DNA of 64,000 nt, taken from assembly GCF_001941845.1 (NCBI RefSeq), contig NZ_CP018870.1, forward strand, positions 4,904,001 through 4,968,000, read 5' to 3'. The translations under genes were made by a program, and so were the position numbers. Each line of letters starts with the position of its first letter. Positions within the stretch are counted from its first letter, which is position 1. The notes below the pieces were generated by a model. That model did not search any database. It saw nothing but the letters and a program-made list of their open reading frames with translations, and was not told the DNA's origin. This DNA comes from Streptomyces sp. TN58 (GTDB lineage: Bacteria; Actinomycetota; Actinomycetes; Streptomycetales; Streptomycetaceae). Of the stretch, positions 34,179 to 44,563 are shown piece after piece.

Positions 34179-34505
34179 CTACGCGGGGGCGCTCTCCGCG
34201 GCGACCCACGCCAGGTAGGCGTCCGAGCCGCCGTCCACCGCCACCACGATCCACTCGGGCACCTCGTAGCCGTGCACCCGCTCGATCCAGGCGCCGAGGG
34301 CGGGCAGCCGGTCCCGTGTCGTCTTGTAGGAGACGCGCCACTCGGTGGCCGTCTCCACGGTCCCCTGCCAGCGGTAGACGGCGGTGACGGGCCCCTCGAC
34401 GTGCGCGCAGGCCGCCAGGCGGCCCTCCACCGCGCCCCGGGCCAGCTCCCTCGCCCGGTCTTCGCCGTCGACGGTGGTCTGCGCGATCACGATGCCGTTC
34501 GCCAT
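34179..34505 (-). CDS. cutA: CutA1-family divalent-cation tolerance protein
   Basis: This 108-residue protein has the trimeric CutA fold: VIAQTTVDGEDRARELARGAVEGRLAACAHV, then VYRWQGTVETATEWRVSYKTT and HGYEVPEWIVVAVDGGSDAYLAWV. Family members bind copper and other divalent ions, but the physiological role is unclear. Its position beside a methanobactin-like cluster is notable but it is more likely part of the conserved core next to sucA. Length is typical. Confidence 0.93.
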   Translation of the reverse strand: MANGIVIAQTTVDGEDRARELARGAVEGRLAACAHVEGPVTAVYRWQGTVETATEWRVSYKTTRDRLPALGAWIERVHGYEVPEWIVVAVDGGSDAYLAWVAAESAPA

Positions 34506-34555
34506 GGCGGTCCTCCCGCAGTGTCGGATTCCGCGAGGACACTACCCGGACCACG

Positions 34556-34595
34556 CCGGAAGGCCCGGCCCCCATGTGGGGGCCGGGCCTTCCGG
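34556..34595 (-). terminator. Strong terminator after sucA/kgd
   Basis: A perfect 18-bp stem, CCGGAAGGCCCGGCCCCC (34556-34573) with its complement at 34578-34595, has an ATGT loop. It sits 18 bases past the sucA stop on the minus strand. Confidence 0.9.
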
Positions 34596-34612
34596 CTTGG
34601 TGCTCGGGGCGG

Positions 34613-37600
34613 TTACGCCTCGAAGACCTCGTTGATCAGCTGCTGCTGCTCCGCCTGGTGGCGCTTCGCGGAGCCCACCGCCGGGGACGAGCCGTGCGGG
34701 CGCGAGATGCGCCGCAGGCGCTCGCCCGCCGGGACCTCCGCGCCGACCGCCAGGTCGAGGTGGTCGATCAGGTTCAGCGCGATGAACGGCCACGCGCCCT
34801 GGTTCGCCGGCTCCTCCTGCGCCCAGATGTACTTCGCCGCGTTCGGGAACTTGGCGATCTCGGCCTGGAGCTCCGCACCCGGGAGCGGGTACAGGCGCTC
34901 GATGCGGATGATCGCGGTGTCCGTGATGCCGCGCTTCTCGCGCTCGGCCTCCAGGTCGTAGTAGACCTTGCCGGCGCAGAAGACGACCTTGCGGACCGCG
35001 TTCGGGTCCACCGTGCTGTCGCCGATGACCGGACGGAACGAACCGCTCGTGAACTCCTCCGCCTTCGACGCCGCGGCCTTCAGACGCAGCATCGACTTCG
35101 GGGTGAAGACGATGAGCGGCTTGTGGTGCGGGTTGTGGACCTGCCAGCGCAGCAGGTGGAAGTAGTTCGACGGCAGGGTCGGCATCGCGACCGTCATGTT
35201 GTCCTGCGCGCACATCTGGAGGAAGCGCTCCGGGCGGGCGGACGAGTGGTCCGGGCCCTGGCCCTCGTAGCCGTGCGGCAGCAGCAGCGTGACGCCGGAG
35301 GTCTGGCCCCACTTCTGCTCGGCCGAGGAGATGAACTCGTCGACGACGGTCTGGGCGCCGTTGACGAAGTCACCGAACTGCGCCTCCCACAGCACCAGCG
35401 CGTCCGGACGGGCCAGCGAGTAGCCGTACTCGAAGCCCATCGCCGCGTACTCCGAGAGCAGCGAGTCGTAGACGTTGTAGCGGGCCTGGTCGTCCGACAG
35501 GTAGAGCAGCGGGGTGTAGTCCTCGCCGGTCTCCCGGTCGATGAGGACCGCGTGGCGCTGGCCGAAGGTGCCGCGGCGGGAGTCCTGGCCGGACAGCCGG
35601 ACCGGGGTGCCCTCCATCAGCAGCGAACCGAAGGCCAGGGTCTCGCCCATGCCCCAGTCGATGGTGCCCTCGTCGATCATCGCCGCGCGGCGCTGCAGCT
35701 GCGGCAGCAGACGCGGGTGGACGGTGACGCCCTCGGGGATGGAGACCTGGGACTCGGCGATCCGCTTGACGACGTCCTGGGAGATCGCGGTGTTCACGGC
35801 GACCGGGAAGACGGCGGACGTGCCGGGGGCGGCCGGCGAGGCGGCCGCGGGCTGCGTGGCGGCCTCGCGGACCTCCGCGAAGACCTTCTCCAGCTGGCCC
35901 TGGAAGTCCTGGAGCGCCTGCTCGGCCTCTTCCAGCGTGATGTCGCCGCGACCGATGAGGGACTCGGTGTACAGCTTGCGCACCGAGCGCTTCTTGTCGA
36001 TCAGGTCGTACATCAGCGGCTGCGTGAAGGCCGGGTTGTCGGACTCGTTGTGGCCGCGGCGGCGGTAGCAGATGAGGTCGATGACCACGTCCTTGTTGAA
36101 CGCCTGGCGGAACTCGAAGGCCAGCCGCGCGACGCGGACGACGGCCTCGGGGTCGTCGCCGTTCACGTGGAAGATCGGCGCCTCGATCATGCGGGCCACG
36201 TCGGTGGCGTACATGGAGGAGCGCGAGGACTCCGGGGCGGCGGTGAAGCCGACCTGGTTGTTGATGACCACGTGCACGGTGCCGCCGGTGCGGTAGCCGC
36301 GCAGCTGCGACATGTTCAGCGTCTCGGCGACGACGCCCTGGCCGGCGAAGGCCGCGTCGCCGTGCAGGGCGACGGGCAGGACGGTGAAGTCCGTGCCGCC
36401 CTTGTTGATGATGTCCTGCTTGGCGCGGGCCACACCCTCCAGGACCGGGTCGACGGCCTCCAGGTGGGAGGGGTTCGCGACGAGCGAGACCTTGATCTGC
36501 TCGCCGTCCAGGCCGGTGAAGGTGCCCTCGGCGCCCAGGTGGTACTTGACGTCGCCGGAGCCGTGCATGGACTTCGGGTCGAGGTTGCCCTCGAACTCGC
36601 GGAAGATCTGCGCGTACGACTTGCCGACGATGTTCGCGAGGACGTTCAGGCGGCCGCGGTGGGCCATGCCGATGACGACCTCTTCGAGGCGGGCCTCGGC
36701 GGCCGAGTCGATGACGGCGTCGAGCAGCGGGATGACGGACTCGCCGCCCTCCAGGGAGAAGCGCTTCTGGCCGACGTACTTCGTCTGCAGGAAGGTCTCG
36801 AAGGCCTCGGCGGCGTTCAGGCGGCGCAGGATGCGCAGCTGCTCCTCGCGCTCCGGCTTGGTGTGCGGGCGCTCGATGCGGTCCTGGATCCAGCGGCGCT
36901 GCTTGGGGTCCTGGATGTGCATGAACTCGACGCCGGTGGTGCGGCAGTACGAGTCGCGCAGCACGCCGAGGATGTCGCGCAGCTTCATCATGGACTTGCC
37001 GGAGAAGCCGCCGACGGCGAACTCGCGCTCCAGGTCCCACAGGGTGAGGCCGTGCTCGGTGATGTCGAGGTCGGGGTGCTTGCGCTGCTTGTACTCCAGC
37101 GGGTCGGTGTCGGCCATGACGTGGCCGCGGACCCGGTAGGAGTGGATCAGCTCGAAGACGCGGGCGGCCTTGGTGACGTCGTCGTCGTGGCTGGCGTCGA
37201 TGTCGCGGTTCCAGCGGACCGGCTCGTACGGGATGCGCAGCGACTCGAAGACGGCGTCGTAGAAGCCCTCCTCGCCGAGGAGCAGGTTCGCGACGATGCG
37301 CAGGAACTCGCCGGAGGCCGCGCCCTGGATGACCCGGTGGTCGTAGGTCGAGGTCAGGGTCATGACCTTGGAGATGCCCAGCTTGTTCAGGGTGTCCTGC
37401 GAGGTGCCCTGGAACTCGGCGGGGTAGTCCATGGAGCCGACGCCCATGATGACCGACTGTCCGGGCATCAGGCGGGGCACGGAGTGGACGGTGCCCAGGC
37501 CGCCGGGGTTGGTGAGGGAGCAGGTCACGCCGGTGAAGTCGTCCATCGTCAGCTTGCCGACGCGGGCGCGGCGGACGATGTCCTCGTAGGCCTGCCAGAA

Positions 37601-38482
37601 CTCGAAGAAGTTGAGGGTCTCGGCCTTCTTGATGCCGGCGACGACGAGCTGGCGGTCGCCGTTGGGCTTCACGAGGTCGATGGCGAGGCCGAAGTTGACG
37701 TGGTCGGGCTTGACCAGGGTCGGCTTGCCGTCCTTCTCCGCGAAGGAGTGGTTCATCGAGGGCATGGCCTTGATGGCCTGCACCATCGCGTAGCCGATGA
37801 GGTGCGTGAAGGAGATCTTCCCGCCCCGGGCCCGCTTGAGGTGGTTGTTGATGACGATGCGGTTGTCGAACAGCAGCTTCACCGGGACGGCGCGGACGGA
37901 CGTGGCCGTCGGGACGTCGAGGGAGGCGTTCATGTTCTTGGCCACGGCAGCCGCCGGGCCGCGGAGCGTCACCAGCTCGGGGCCCGCGGGGGCCTCAGCG
38001 GTGGGCGCGGCCTTCTGCGGGGCTACGGAGGCGGGGGCGGGCGCGGCCGGTGCGGCGGCCGGAGCCTGGGAGGTGACAGTCACAGCAGGGGCACCAGAGG
38101 GGATGGCAGGAGCAGGGGCAGGAGCTGACACAGGCGGAGGAGTCGGCGTCGCGGAGGGCGCGGGCGCGGCGTCCGCCGCCCCCGTGGCGGCGTCGGCGGC
38201 CTGCGGGGTCCCGGCGGCGGCGGTGGCGGCCTGTGCGGAGGCGCCGTCCGTCGGCGTGGACTTCTCGGGACCGGCCGACGTCACCGGAGCGGCAGCGCCC
38301 CCCGGCTTGTAGTCGGCGAAGAAGTCCCACCAGGCGCGGTCGACCGACTGCGGGTCCTGGAGGTACTGCTGATAGATCTCGTCGACGAGCCACTCATTCG
38401 CGCCGAAGCCTGAGGCAGGGTTCTTCCCGCCCTCTGCTGCGTCGGTCGTGGTGCTCGAATTACTGGGGGACTGTGGCGACAC
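34613..38482 (-). CDS. sucA: Multifunctional 2-oxoglutarate dehydrogenase E1/E2 (Kgd type)
   Basis: This 1289-residue protein is the actinobacterial fusion. An E1o N segment ([30 protein letters not shown]) is followed by an Ala/Pro linker of about 110 residues, an E2 acyltransferase domain without lipoyl domain (active-site region [16 protein letters not shown]), and a full thiamine-dependent E1 ([24 protein letters not shown]). It acts in the citric acid cycle on 2-oxoglutarate and needs separate lipoylated E2 and E3. I use the GTG at 38482 giving [10 protein letters not shown]; the frame opens to 38557. An FHA regulator such as GarA/OdhI would bind the E1 part. Confidence 0.95.
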   Translation of the reverse strand: MSPQSPSNSSTTTDAAEGGKNPASGFGANEWLVDEIYQQYLQDPQSVDRAWWDFFADYKPGGAAAPVTSAGPEKSTPTDGASAQAATAAAGTPQAADAATGAADAAPAPSATPTPPPVSAPAPAPAIPSGAPAVTVTSQAPAAAPAAPAPASVAPQKAAPTAEAPAGPELVTLRGPAAAVAKNMNASLDVPTATSVRAVPVKLLFDNRIVINNHLKRARGGKISFTHLIGYAMVQAIKAMPSMNHSFAEKDGKPTLVKPDHVNFGLAIDLVKPNGDRQLVVAGIKKAETLNFFEFWQAYEDIVRRARVGKLTMDDFTGVTCSLTNPGGLGTVHSVPRLMPGQSVIMGVGSMDYPAEFQGTSQDTLNKLGISKVMTLTSTYDHRVIQGAASGEFLRIVANLLLGEEGFYDAVFESLRIPYEPVRWNRDIDASHDDDVTKAARVFELIHSYRVRGHVMADTDPLEYKQRKHPDLDITEHGLTLWDLEREFAVGGFSGKSMMKLRDILGVLRDSYCRTTGVEFMHIQDPKQRRWIQDRIERPHTKPEREEQLRILRRLNAAEAFETFLQTKYVGQKRFSLEGGESVIPLLDAVIDSAAEARLEEVVIGMAHRGRLNVLANIVGKSYAQIFREFEGNLDPKSMHGSGDVKYHLGAEGTFTGLDGEQIKVSLVANPSHLEAVDPVLEGVARAKQDIINKGGTDFTVLPVALHGDAAFAGQGVVAETLNMSQLRGYRTGGTVHVVINNQVGFTAAPESSRSSMYATDVARMIEAPIFHVNGDDPEAVVRVARLAFEFRQAFNKDVVIDLICYRRRGHNESDNPAFTQPLMYDLIDKKRSVRKLYTESLIGRGDITLEEAEQALQDFQGQLEKVFAEVREAATQPAAASPAAPGTSAVFPVAVNTAISQDVVKRIAESQVSIPEGVTVHPRLLPQLQRRAAMIDEGTIDWGMGETLAFGSLLMEGTPVRLSGQDSRRGTFGQRHAVLIDRETGEDYTPLLYLSDDQARYNVYDSLLSEYAAMGFEYGYSLARPDALVLWEAQFGDFVNGAQTVVDEFISSAEQKWGQTSGVTLLLPHGYEGQGPDHSSARPERFLQMCAQDNMTVAMPTLPSNYFHLLRWQVHNPHHKPLIVFTPKSMLRLKAAASKAEEFTSGSFRPVIGDSTVDPNAVRKVVFCAGKVYYDLEAEREKRGITDTAIIRIERLYPLPGAELQAEIAKFPNAAKYIWAQEEPANQGAWPFIALNLIDHLDLAVGAEVPAGERLRRISRPHGSSPAVGSAKRHQAEQQQLINEVFEA

Positions 38483-38753
38483 GGCGGCAACCGCCCTCTT
38501 CCGCTTCACAAGGTATGGACAGCGGGAATAAAGGCTACGCCTCCTCGGCCGCTGCATGCAGGCCGGGCGGGACTTACGTCGCGTAGGTCACATCGAACGG
38601 CGGGTTTCGGGACGTGGAATGGCGGGAAACCAGCCTGGTTCGGGTAGGGGGCACCGAGGTTGCGGCCCCCTTGGCTTCGCACCCCTGACGGACCCCGGGT
38701 ACGTGTGGCCGAGATCATGTCCTTCCCAGTCGAACCCTACGTCAACACGGCAC

Positions 38754-39845
38754 CTACGAGCTGCCCGGAAGCGTGACGAGGATGCGGCAGCCACGTGACG
38801 ATTCGGCCACCCCGATCCGGCCGCCGTGCAGCTCCACGGCCCAGCGCGCGATCGCCAGGCCCAGTCCGGTGCCTCCGTCGCCGCCGCGGGCGCTGCCCCG
38901 GTTGAACCGCTCGAAGACCCGGTGGCGCTCCGCCTCCGGGATCCCGGGGCCCTCGTCGCGGACCTCCAGCACCAGGCTGCCGGGCACCTCGCCGGCCCGC
39001 GCCCGGACCGTGACCCGGCCGTGCGGGGGGCTGTGCTTGACCGCGTTGTCGATCAGATTGGCCACCACCTGGTGCAGGCGTTCGGCGTCGGCGTAGGCGC
39101 ACAGTTCCGGCGGGAACACGTCCAGGTGCAGGTGCACGTCGTTGCGGGTGTGCCCGCCGGAGCCGGAGAGCAGCCCCGGCCGGCCCGCGGCGGCCAGCCC
39201 CGACTCCTTCAGCACCCCGGACAGGTACGGCCACACCTCGAAGCGGCGGGCCCTCAGCGGCACCACGCCGTTGTCCACCCGGGACAGGTCCAGCAGGGTC
39301 TCCACGAGCCGGCCGAGGCGCTCGGTCTGCTTCAGCATGGTGCGCATGGTCTCGGGGTCGGCGGCCGAGACGCCGTCGACGACGTTCTCCAGTACCGCCC
39401 GCAGCGCGGCGATCGGTGTGCGCAGCTCGTGCGACACGTTGGCGACGAGCTCCTTGCGGTGCCGGTCCACGGCCTCCAGGTCGTCCGCCATGAGGTTGAT
39501 CGTGGAGGCCAGGTCGCCCAGCTCGTCGCGGCGTCCGGCGCCCCGCACCCGACGCGTGAAGTCGCCGTGGGAGATCGCCCGGGCCACCGTGGTCATGTCG
39601 TCCAGCGGGGCCGTCAGGCTGTGCGCCACGAACTGGGTGATCAGCATCGAGGCGATCACCGAGAAGACGGTGATGAAGCGCAGCTCGGTGTCGGTGCGCA
39701 GGGCCACCAGCAGCAGGCCGGTGGTGATGAAGACCGAGACGACCACGAGGGTGCCGAGCTTGGTCTTGATCGAGAACGGTGAGAAGGGCCGCAGCCCTCC
39801 GGTGGGCCGGTGGCGCGGGTGCGGGCCCTCCGCCCGGCCGTTCAC
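38754..39845 (-). CDS. Sensor histidine kinase
   Basis: This 363-residue kinase has two membrane helices (LGTLVVVSVFITTGLLLVAL and FITVFSVIASMLITQFVA) with almost no external loop, a HAMP domain, the H-box VANVSHELRTPIAAL, the N-box LIDNAVKHS, and G boxes DEGPGIP and GTGLGLAIARW. The tiny extracytoplasmic part suggests sensing in the membrane. Its GTG start overlaps the response regulator stop (GTGA). The pair lies directly upstream of sucA/kgd. Confidence 0.93.
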   Translation of the reverse strand: MNGRAEGPHPRHRPTGGLRPFSPFSIKTKLGTLVVVSVFITTGLLLVALRTDTELRFITVFSVIASMLITQFVAHSLTAPLDDMTTVARAISHGDFTRRVRGAGRRDELGDLASTINLMADDLEAVDRHRKELVANVSHELRTPIAALRAVLENVVDGVSAADPETMRTMLKQTERLGRLVETLLDLSRVDNGVVPLRARRFEVWPYLSGVLKESGLAAAGRPGLLSGSGGHTRNDVHLHLDVFPPELCAYADAERLHQVVANLIDNAVKHSPPHGRVTVRARAGEVPGSLVLEVRDEGPGIPEAERHRVFERFNRGSARGGDGGTGLGLAIARWAVELHGGRIGVAESSRGCRILVTLPGSS

Positions 39846-40582
39846 GGCTGGGCCGGGGTCTCCAGGGCGTACCCGACGCCGTGGACCGTGCGGATCCGCT
39901 CGGCGCCGATCTTGCGCCGCAGGGCCTTGATGTGGCTGTCGACCGTACGGGTCCCGGACGCGTCGGCCCAGTCCCAGACCTCGGCGAGCAGCTGCTCCCG
40001 GGAGAGCACCGCCCGCGGGGTCCCGGCCAGGCACACCAGCAGGTCGAACTCGGTCGGGGTCAGGTGGACGTCCTCGGTCTGCACCCGGACCCGGCGCTGC
40101 GCGTGGTCGATCTCCAGGTCGCCCAGGCGCAGCGTGGCGCCGCGCGGGGTGTGCGCGGCGATGGTGGCCCGCTCCACCCGCCGCAGCAGTACGTGGACGC
40201 GTGCGGCCAGCTCGCGCATGGAGAACGGCTTGGTCATGTAGTCGTCGGCGCCGACGCCCAGCCCGACCAGCATGTCCGTCTCGTCGTCCCGGGCGGTGAG
40301 CATCAGCACCGGGACCGGGCGCTGCGCCTGGACCCGGCGGCAGACCTCCAGCCCGTCGAAGCCGGGCAGCATGACGTCGAGGACCAGCAGCTCGGGCAGC
40401 CAGCTCTCGGCCGCGGCGACGGCCGCGGGACCGTCGGTGGCCGTCTGCACCTGGAAGCCCTCGGCGCGCAGCCGGGCCGCGATGGCCTCGGCGATGGTGC
40501 GGTCGTCCTCGACGACGAGCACACGCCGCTGGGCGCCGGGCGTTGCCGCGGCGCCGGTGTGGGTGGTGTGTGTCTGTTCCAT
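39842..40582 (-). CDS. OmpR-family response regulator
   Basis: This 246-residue protein has a receiver domain (VLVVEDDRTIAEAIAARL, phospho-Asp in LLVLDVMLPGFDG, Lys in DDYMTKPF) and an OmpR winged helix (VHLTPTEFDLLVCLAGTPRAVLSREQLLAEVW, then SGTRTVDSHIKALRRKIG). The ATG at 40582 is used; the open frame up to 40759 is non-conserved. It is translationally coupled to the kinase. Targets are unknown. Confidence 0.93.
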   Translation of the reverse strand: MEQTHTTHTGAAATPGAQRRVLVVEDDRTIAEAIAARLRAEGFQVQTATDGPAAVAAAESWLPELLVLDVMLPGFDGLEVCRRVQAQRPVPVLMLTARDDETDMLVGLGVGADDYMTKPFSMRELAARVHVLLRRVERATIAAHTPRGATLRLGDLEIDHAQRRVRVQTEDVHLTPTEFDLLVCLAGTPRAVLSREQLLAEVWDWADASGTRTVDSHIKALRRKIGAERIRTVHGVGYALETPAQP

Positions 40583-40930
40583 GTCCGCCCCTGAAGATCC
40601 CGCTGAATGGGGTGCAGCGTAGAGGAGGCTCGGGCCTGCGGCTACGTGGGGTTCGGACACGGCATATGCGCTGGACCTGAGCAAATGGAATGGGATGTAC
40701 CGGGTGTCGGACCCCTCGCGGGGCCGGTGTCCGGCGGGCGCGGCGGTCAGCTGCCCCACCGGCTGCGACCTCGTCGGATCCCTCTTGGAGGGGACCTACA
40801 AGGCCGGTCCGCGGCCGGGCGGGAAGACCGGGGTGTGAGTGTCGTTCGGCACATCCGGCCGCGCGTACGGCGATCTCCGCCCGTGCCGGGCCGGCAGGCC
40901 GGCCGCTCCCGGACCGGCCGGCAAGGGGGC
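40583..40930. other. Intergenic region upstream of the response regulator
   Basis: These 348 bases between the two-component genes and the lipoprotein gene hold the promoter of the regulator. I see no convincing gene, repeat or structured RNA; the frame 40607-40990 on the plus strand is poor coding sequence and lies across the lipoprotein's 3' end. Confidence 0.5.
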
Positions 40931-41503
40931 TCAGCGCTCCGTGAACGGCGGCAGAGCGCTCGCCACCCGCTCCAGGGCCGGCGGCAGTGATCCCTGCTCG
41001 CCGGCGACCTCGTACCCGCCGTGCGTGAAGGTGTAGACGAAGCCGTCGTAGATCTTGGGGCCGCCCGTCGCCACCTTGGGCAGACGGGCGAAGTCCGCCT
41101 CCCGGAGCGCCGTGCGCAGGGCCGCCAGCTCCTGCTCGGACAGCTTTCCGGTGCCCTCCGGCCGCGCCTTCCCGTCCAGCCGGGACCACGAGCCGTCGCC
41201 CTTCACGACGAGGGTGTGGGTCTCGCCGGCGAAGCCCCCGCTGCGGGTGACCCGGACCAGGGTCTCGCCGGGGGCGGGGACCGGGCTCGCGCCGGTGCCC
41301 GTGCCGGGAGTGCTGCCGCCGGGGCTCGGGCTCGCCGCGGGGCCGGCGCCCGTGCCCGGGTCCGTACTCGCACTCGTGCTCGTGGCCGGTTCCGCGGAGC
41401 CCTTCGGCGGCGCGTCGCCACCACCGCCGGAACCGGACGATCCGCATCCGGTCAGGAGCGTCGCGCTCAGAACCACCGCCGCCACCGCCCGGAACGCGCG
41501 CAC
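40931..41503 (-). CDS. Putative lipoprotein
   Basis: This 190-residue precursor has a short basic start, a hydrophobic segment and the lipobox LLTGC. A Gly/Ser/Pro/Thr-rich linker of about 60 residues follows, then a compact domain (ETLVRVTRSGGFAGETHTLVVKGDG, with KIYDGFVYTFTHGGYEV). I chose GTG at 41503 because GGAGG lies 7 bases upstream, inside the longer frame from 41521. It belongs to a group of streptomycete lipoproteins of unknown role. Nearby two-component genes read in the same direction. Confidence 0.8.
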   Translation of the reverse strand: MRAFRAVAAVVLSATLLTGCGSSGSGGGGDAPPKGSAEPATSTSASTDPGTGAGPAASPSPGGSTPGTGTGASPVPAPGETLVRVTRSGGFAGETHTLVVKGDGSWSRLDGKARPEGTGKLSEQELAALRTALREADFARLPKVATGGPKIYDGFVYTFTHGGYEVAGEQGSLPPALERVASALPPFTER

Positions 41504-41596
41504 ACCCACCTCCGCGGACACTCACTCGGGTCCACCCCCGAGTATGGAGTCCGCACGCCCGATCCGACAGCTCCACGACAGCTTCAGGAGGCCGCC

Positions 41597-42943
41597 ATCC
41601 GCCGCATCGCGCCATGGCGCCCGCTCCCGCCGCTGCTCGCCGCCGTCCTCGGCCTCTGGGGACTGGAGCGCGGCGGCAGCATGTGGCGCGACGAGTCCGT
41701 CACCTGGCAGGTGGCGCACCGGTCGCTCGGCGGGATACGGGACCTCCTCGGACAGGTCGACGCCGTGCACGGCCTCTACTACCTCCTCATGCACGGTGTG
41801 TTCCAGGCCTGGGACGGCGGCCTGTGGGCGCTGCGGCTGCCCTCCGTCGCCGCCACCGCCCTCGCCGCCGCCGGGGTGGCCGCCGTCGCGCACCGGCTCG
41901 TGGGGGAGCGGGCCGCGCTCGTCGCCGGCTGCGTGTACGCCGTGCTGCCCCCCGTCCAGATGTACGCCCAGGAGGGCCGCTCGTACGCGCTGGTCGCGGC
42001 CGCCGTGGTGTGGGCGACGTATTTCATGCTGTGCGAGCGGTGGGCCGCCTACACCGTCGTGCTCCTGATCGGCTGCTGGCTGCACGAGTTCGCCGCGCTC
42101 GCCCTGCTCGCCCACGCCTTCACCGCCCGGCACACCCGCGGCTGGCGGGCCGGCGCCGCGACCGTCGTCGCCCTGCTGCTGCCGCTCGCCGTGGTGAGCG
42201 CGCGCCAGGCGCACCAGCAGCTCGGCTGGCTGGGCCGGCCCAGCTGGCAGGACTGGACCGCGTACGCGGTGGTCGGCGGCGCCTCCCTGCTGCTCGCGCG
42301 CGGCGCCCCGCGGGACCTCGTACGGGTGGCGCTGCCGCTGGTGCTGCTGCCGCCCGGCCTGCTGATGGCGATCTCGCTGGTCAACCCCTGGTACGTCGAC
42401 CGGTACGTGCTCTACGCCCTCGCCGGACCCGCCCTGCTGGCCGGCGCACGGGCGGCCGCCGCCCGCGGATGGCGCCCGTGGGCCGCGGCGGTCGCCCTCC
42501 TCATGCCGCTCGGCCTGTGGTCGGCGTGGCTGCGCACCCCGGAGAGCCGCAAGGACGACGTGGTCGCGGTGGCCTCCGCGGTACGGGAGCGGGCCCGCCC
42601 GGGGGACGCGGTCGTGTTCATGCCCTCCCGCAGGCGTGAGTGGCTGCTGTCTGCGCCGGACGTCTACGACGGGCTGCGGGACACCGCCCTGGCGGCCTCC
42701 CCGGCCGCTTCCCACAGCCTCCAGGGCACCGAGCTGCCCCCGGAGCGGATCCGCGCGGCCCTGCTCACCTCACCCCGGGTGATCGCCCTGCTGGACCCGG
42801 CGGACCAGCCGCTGGACCCCTACCGGCACGAGGAGGTCAAGCGCGAGGTGCTGGCGGGCGCGTTCGACCTCTGCTCGGTCACCGCGGTACGAGGCGCCCG
42901 GATCGCCGTCTACGCCCGCCCCGGCGGCTGCCCCGCCGGCTGA
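41597..42943 (+). CDS. GT39/ArnT-like polytopic glycosyltransferase-family membrane protein
   Basis: This protein of about 448 residues has some ten membrane helices and, after the first, the MWRDESVTW motif; an Asp-Glu in that place is catalytic in PMT/ArnT-type (GT-C) transferases using lipid-linked sugars. A soluble domain of about 130 residues ends it. The start is a puzzle: no ATG, GTG or TTG lies in frame between the upstream antisense gene and helix 1. AGGAGG (41586-41591) precedes an ATC at 41597, suggesting a non-canonical start. The next ATG (41680) would delete helix 1 and is next to the catalytic motif. Confidence 0.75.
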   Translation: MRRIAPWRPLPPLLAAVLGLWGLERGGSMWRDESVTWQVAHRSLGGIRDLLGQVDAVHGLYYLLMHGVFQAWDGGLWALRLPSVAATALAAAGVAAVAHRLVGERAALVAGCVYAVLPPVQMYAQEGRSYALVAAAVVWATYFMLCERWAAYTVVLLIGCWLHEFAALALLAHAFTARHTRGWRAGAATVVALLLPLAVVSARQAHQQLGWLGRPSWQDWTAYAVVGGASLLLARGAPRDLVRVALPLVLLPPGLLMAISLVNPWYVDRYVLYALAGPALLAGARAAAARGWRPWAAAVALLMPLGLWSAWLRTPESRKDDVVAVASAVRERARPGDAVVFMPSRRREWLLSAPDVYDGLRDTALAASPAASHSLQGTELPPERIRAALLTSPRVIALLDPADQPLDPYRHEEVKREVLAGAFDLCSVTAVRGARIAVYARPGGCPAG

Positions 42944-43111
42944 CGGGCGCTCGCGGCGACCACGGCGACCACGGGTGAACCGGCCCCACGGCAGGGGCGG
43001 TTGCCGGCCCGCGCGGGTCGCGCCGGAGGATGGGGACGACCGCTTCGTACAGCCGGCGGGCCGCGCCGCACAGTGGAAGGGACGCGGCACGCCGATCCCA
43101 GGAGGTGCCGC

Positions 43112-44035
43112 ATGCCCGTCTCCGACCACCCCGCGTCCCGAGAGCCCGGGCCCGCCGTCCCCGGACCGCTGGTCGGGGCCGACTGGCTGGCCGCCCGGCT
43201 GGACACCCCCGGACTGGTCGTCCTCGACGCCTCCGTCGGCGCCCACCGCGCCGCGGGCCACCGCATCCCCGGCGCCCGCCCCTTCGACCTCGACGGAGCC
43301 CTCTCCGACCACACGGCGCCCGCCCCGCACACCATGCCCGGGCCCGCCGAGTTCACCGCGGCGCTGCGGTCCCTAGGCGTCGACGACACCGACACCGTCG
43401 TCGTCTACGACGGCGCCGGCGTCTACTCCAGCGCCCGCGCCTGGTGGATGCTCCGCGCCATGGGCTTCGACCGGGCCGCCGTCCTCGACGGGGGACTGCC
43501 CGCCTGGACGGCCGCCGCCCTCCCCGTCGAGGCCGCCGCCCCGGAGTACGGGGGCCCGCGCGGCACCTTCACCGCCCGGCCGCGCCCCGGACTGCTCGTC
43601 GACGCCGAGACCGTGGCCGCGGCCCTCTCCGACCCGGCCGCGGCCGTCCTCGACGCCCGTACCCGCGAACGCTTCGAAGGCACCGCCCCCGAACCCCGCC
43701 CGGGCCTGCGCGGCGGCCACATGCCGGGCGCGGTCAGCCTGCCCTTCGGCGAACTCCAGCGCCCCGGCGGGCTGATGCGCCCGGCCGGGGAACTCCGCGC
43801 CGCCTTCGAGGCGGCGGCGGGCGGGCGTGAACGCCTCCGCTTCAGCTGCGGCTCCGGGGTGACCGCGTGCGTACTGGCACTGGGCGCCGAACTCGCCGGC
43901 TACCGGGACCTGGCGGTGTACGACGGCTCCTGGAGCGAGTGGGGCCTGCCCTCCGCGCAGCGCCCGGTCGCGACCGGGCCGGGCGCCGGCCTGCGGTCAG
44001 CCGAAGACGACCGACCGCACCTTCAGGCGCTCTGA
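43112..44035 (+). CDS. Sulfurtransferase (rhodanese/3-mercaptopyruvate type)
   Basis: This 307-residue protein has two rhodanese domains. The N-terminal one (VVLDASVGAHRAAGHRIPGARPFDL) is inactive. The C-terminal one has the active loop SCGSGVTACVLALG with the catalytic Cys; CGSGVTA is the 3-mercaptopyruvate-type loop, whereas thiosulfate enzymes usually have CRxGxS/T. ATG at 43112 follows AGGAGG. Its last 39 bases overlap the 3' end of the convergent secreted-protein gene. Confidence 0.92.
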   Translation: MPVSDHPASREPGPAVPGPLVGADWLAARLDTPGLVVLDASVGAHRAAGHRIPGARPFDLDGALSDHTAPAPHTMPGPAEFTAALRSLGVDDTDTVVVYDGAGVYSSARAWWMLRAMGFDRAAVLDGGLPAWTAAALPVEAAAPEYGGPRGTFTARPRPGLLVDAETVAAALSDPAAAVLDARTRERFEGTAPEPRPGLRGGHMPGAVSLPFGELQRPGGLMRPAGELRAAFEAAAGGRERLRFSCGSGVTACVLALGAELAGYRDLAVYDGSWSEWGLPSAQRPVATGPGAGLRSAEDDRPHLQAL

Positions 44036-44341
44036 CGCCCAGCCGGTGTGGGGCCGCAGCCGGAAGGCGGGCCCCTCGCAGTTCGTGTCGCCGAAGACCG
44101 TGGCCCATGCGTCCGTGCGGTTCCTCGGCGAGTGGCCCGGCTCGGGGTTCTCCTGGCCCACACCGGGGAGGTTGAAGCACTCGCCGTCCCACGGGTCGGT
44201 CAGGAAGCCGGAGGCCTCGTAGCCCTCGACGGTCAGGTACGTGTAGCTGAACCGGCCCGAGGCGGCGGAGGCGGAGGCCGGGACGGTGACGAGGAGCAGG
44301 GCGGCGCCGAGAACGGCGGTGAAGGCGGAGCGGAGACGCAT
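43997..44341 (-). CDS. Small secreted beta/gamma-crystallin-like protein
   Basis: This 114-residue precursor has a signal peptide (MRLRSAFTAVLGAALLLVT, then PASASAASG). The mature part has two cysteines (GECFNLPG and DTNCEGPAF) and the pattern NRTDAWATVFGDTNCEGPAFRLRP seen in small secreted streptomycete proteins with crystallin-like folds. ATG 44341 is used rather than TTG 44344. Function unknown; an extracellular inhibitor or matrix protein is possible. Confidence 0.75.
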   Translation of the reverse strand: MRLRSAFTAVLGAALLLVTVPASASAASGRFSYTYLTVEGYEASGFLTDPWDGECFNLPGVGQENPEPGHSPRNRTDAWATVFGDTNCEGPAFRLRPHTGWASERLKVRSVVFG

Positions 44342-44563
44342 CAACTGGTCTTTCTACGGGTGGGAACACTGCCGCAGCCACCCCTGCCCGGCCGGGGGGC
44401 CCGCATCCGCCCGTCACGCGTACGGATGAGGAGGAAACGACCCTGCTCGGGCCGAACGGCCGAAGCCCGCCCGCCACCCGGACCCGGCCCGGGGGATAAC
44501 CCCCCACCGGATCCGGGTACCGGCACCATCGGCCGCGCGGGGCGGGCGCCGCAGGATCGGGGT

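Noticed and set aside
34179..34505. cutA as part of the methanobactin-like cluster
   Set aside because: A copper link is tempting, but it is on the opposite strand, beside sucA, and CutA1 is a widespread core protein.
40607..40990. Plus-strand frame upstream of the response regulator
   Set aside because: Low-quality sequence crossing the lipoprotein gene's 3' end with no family features.
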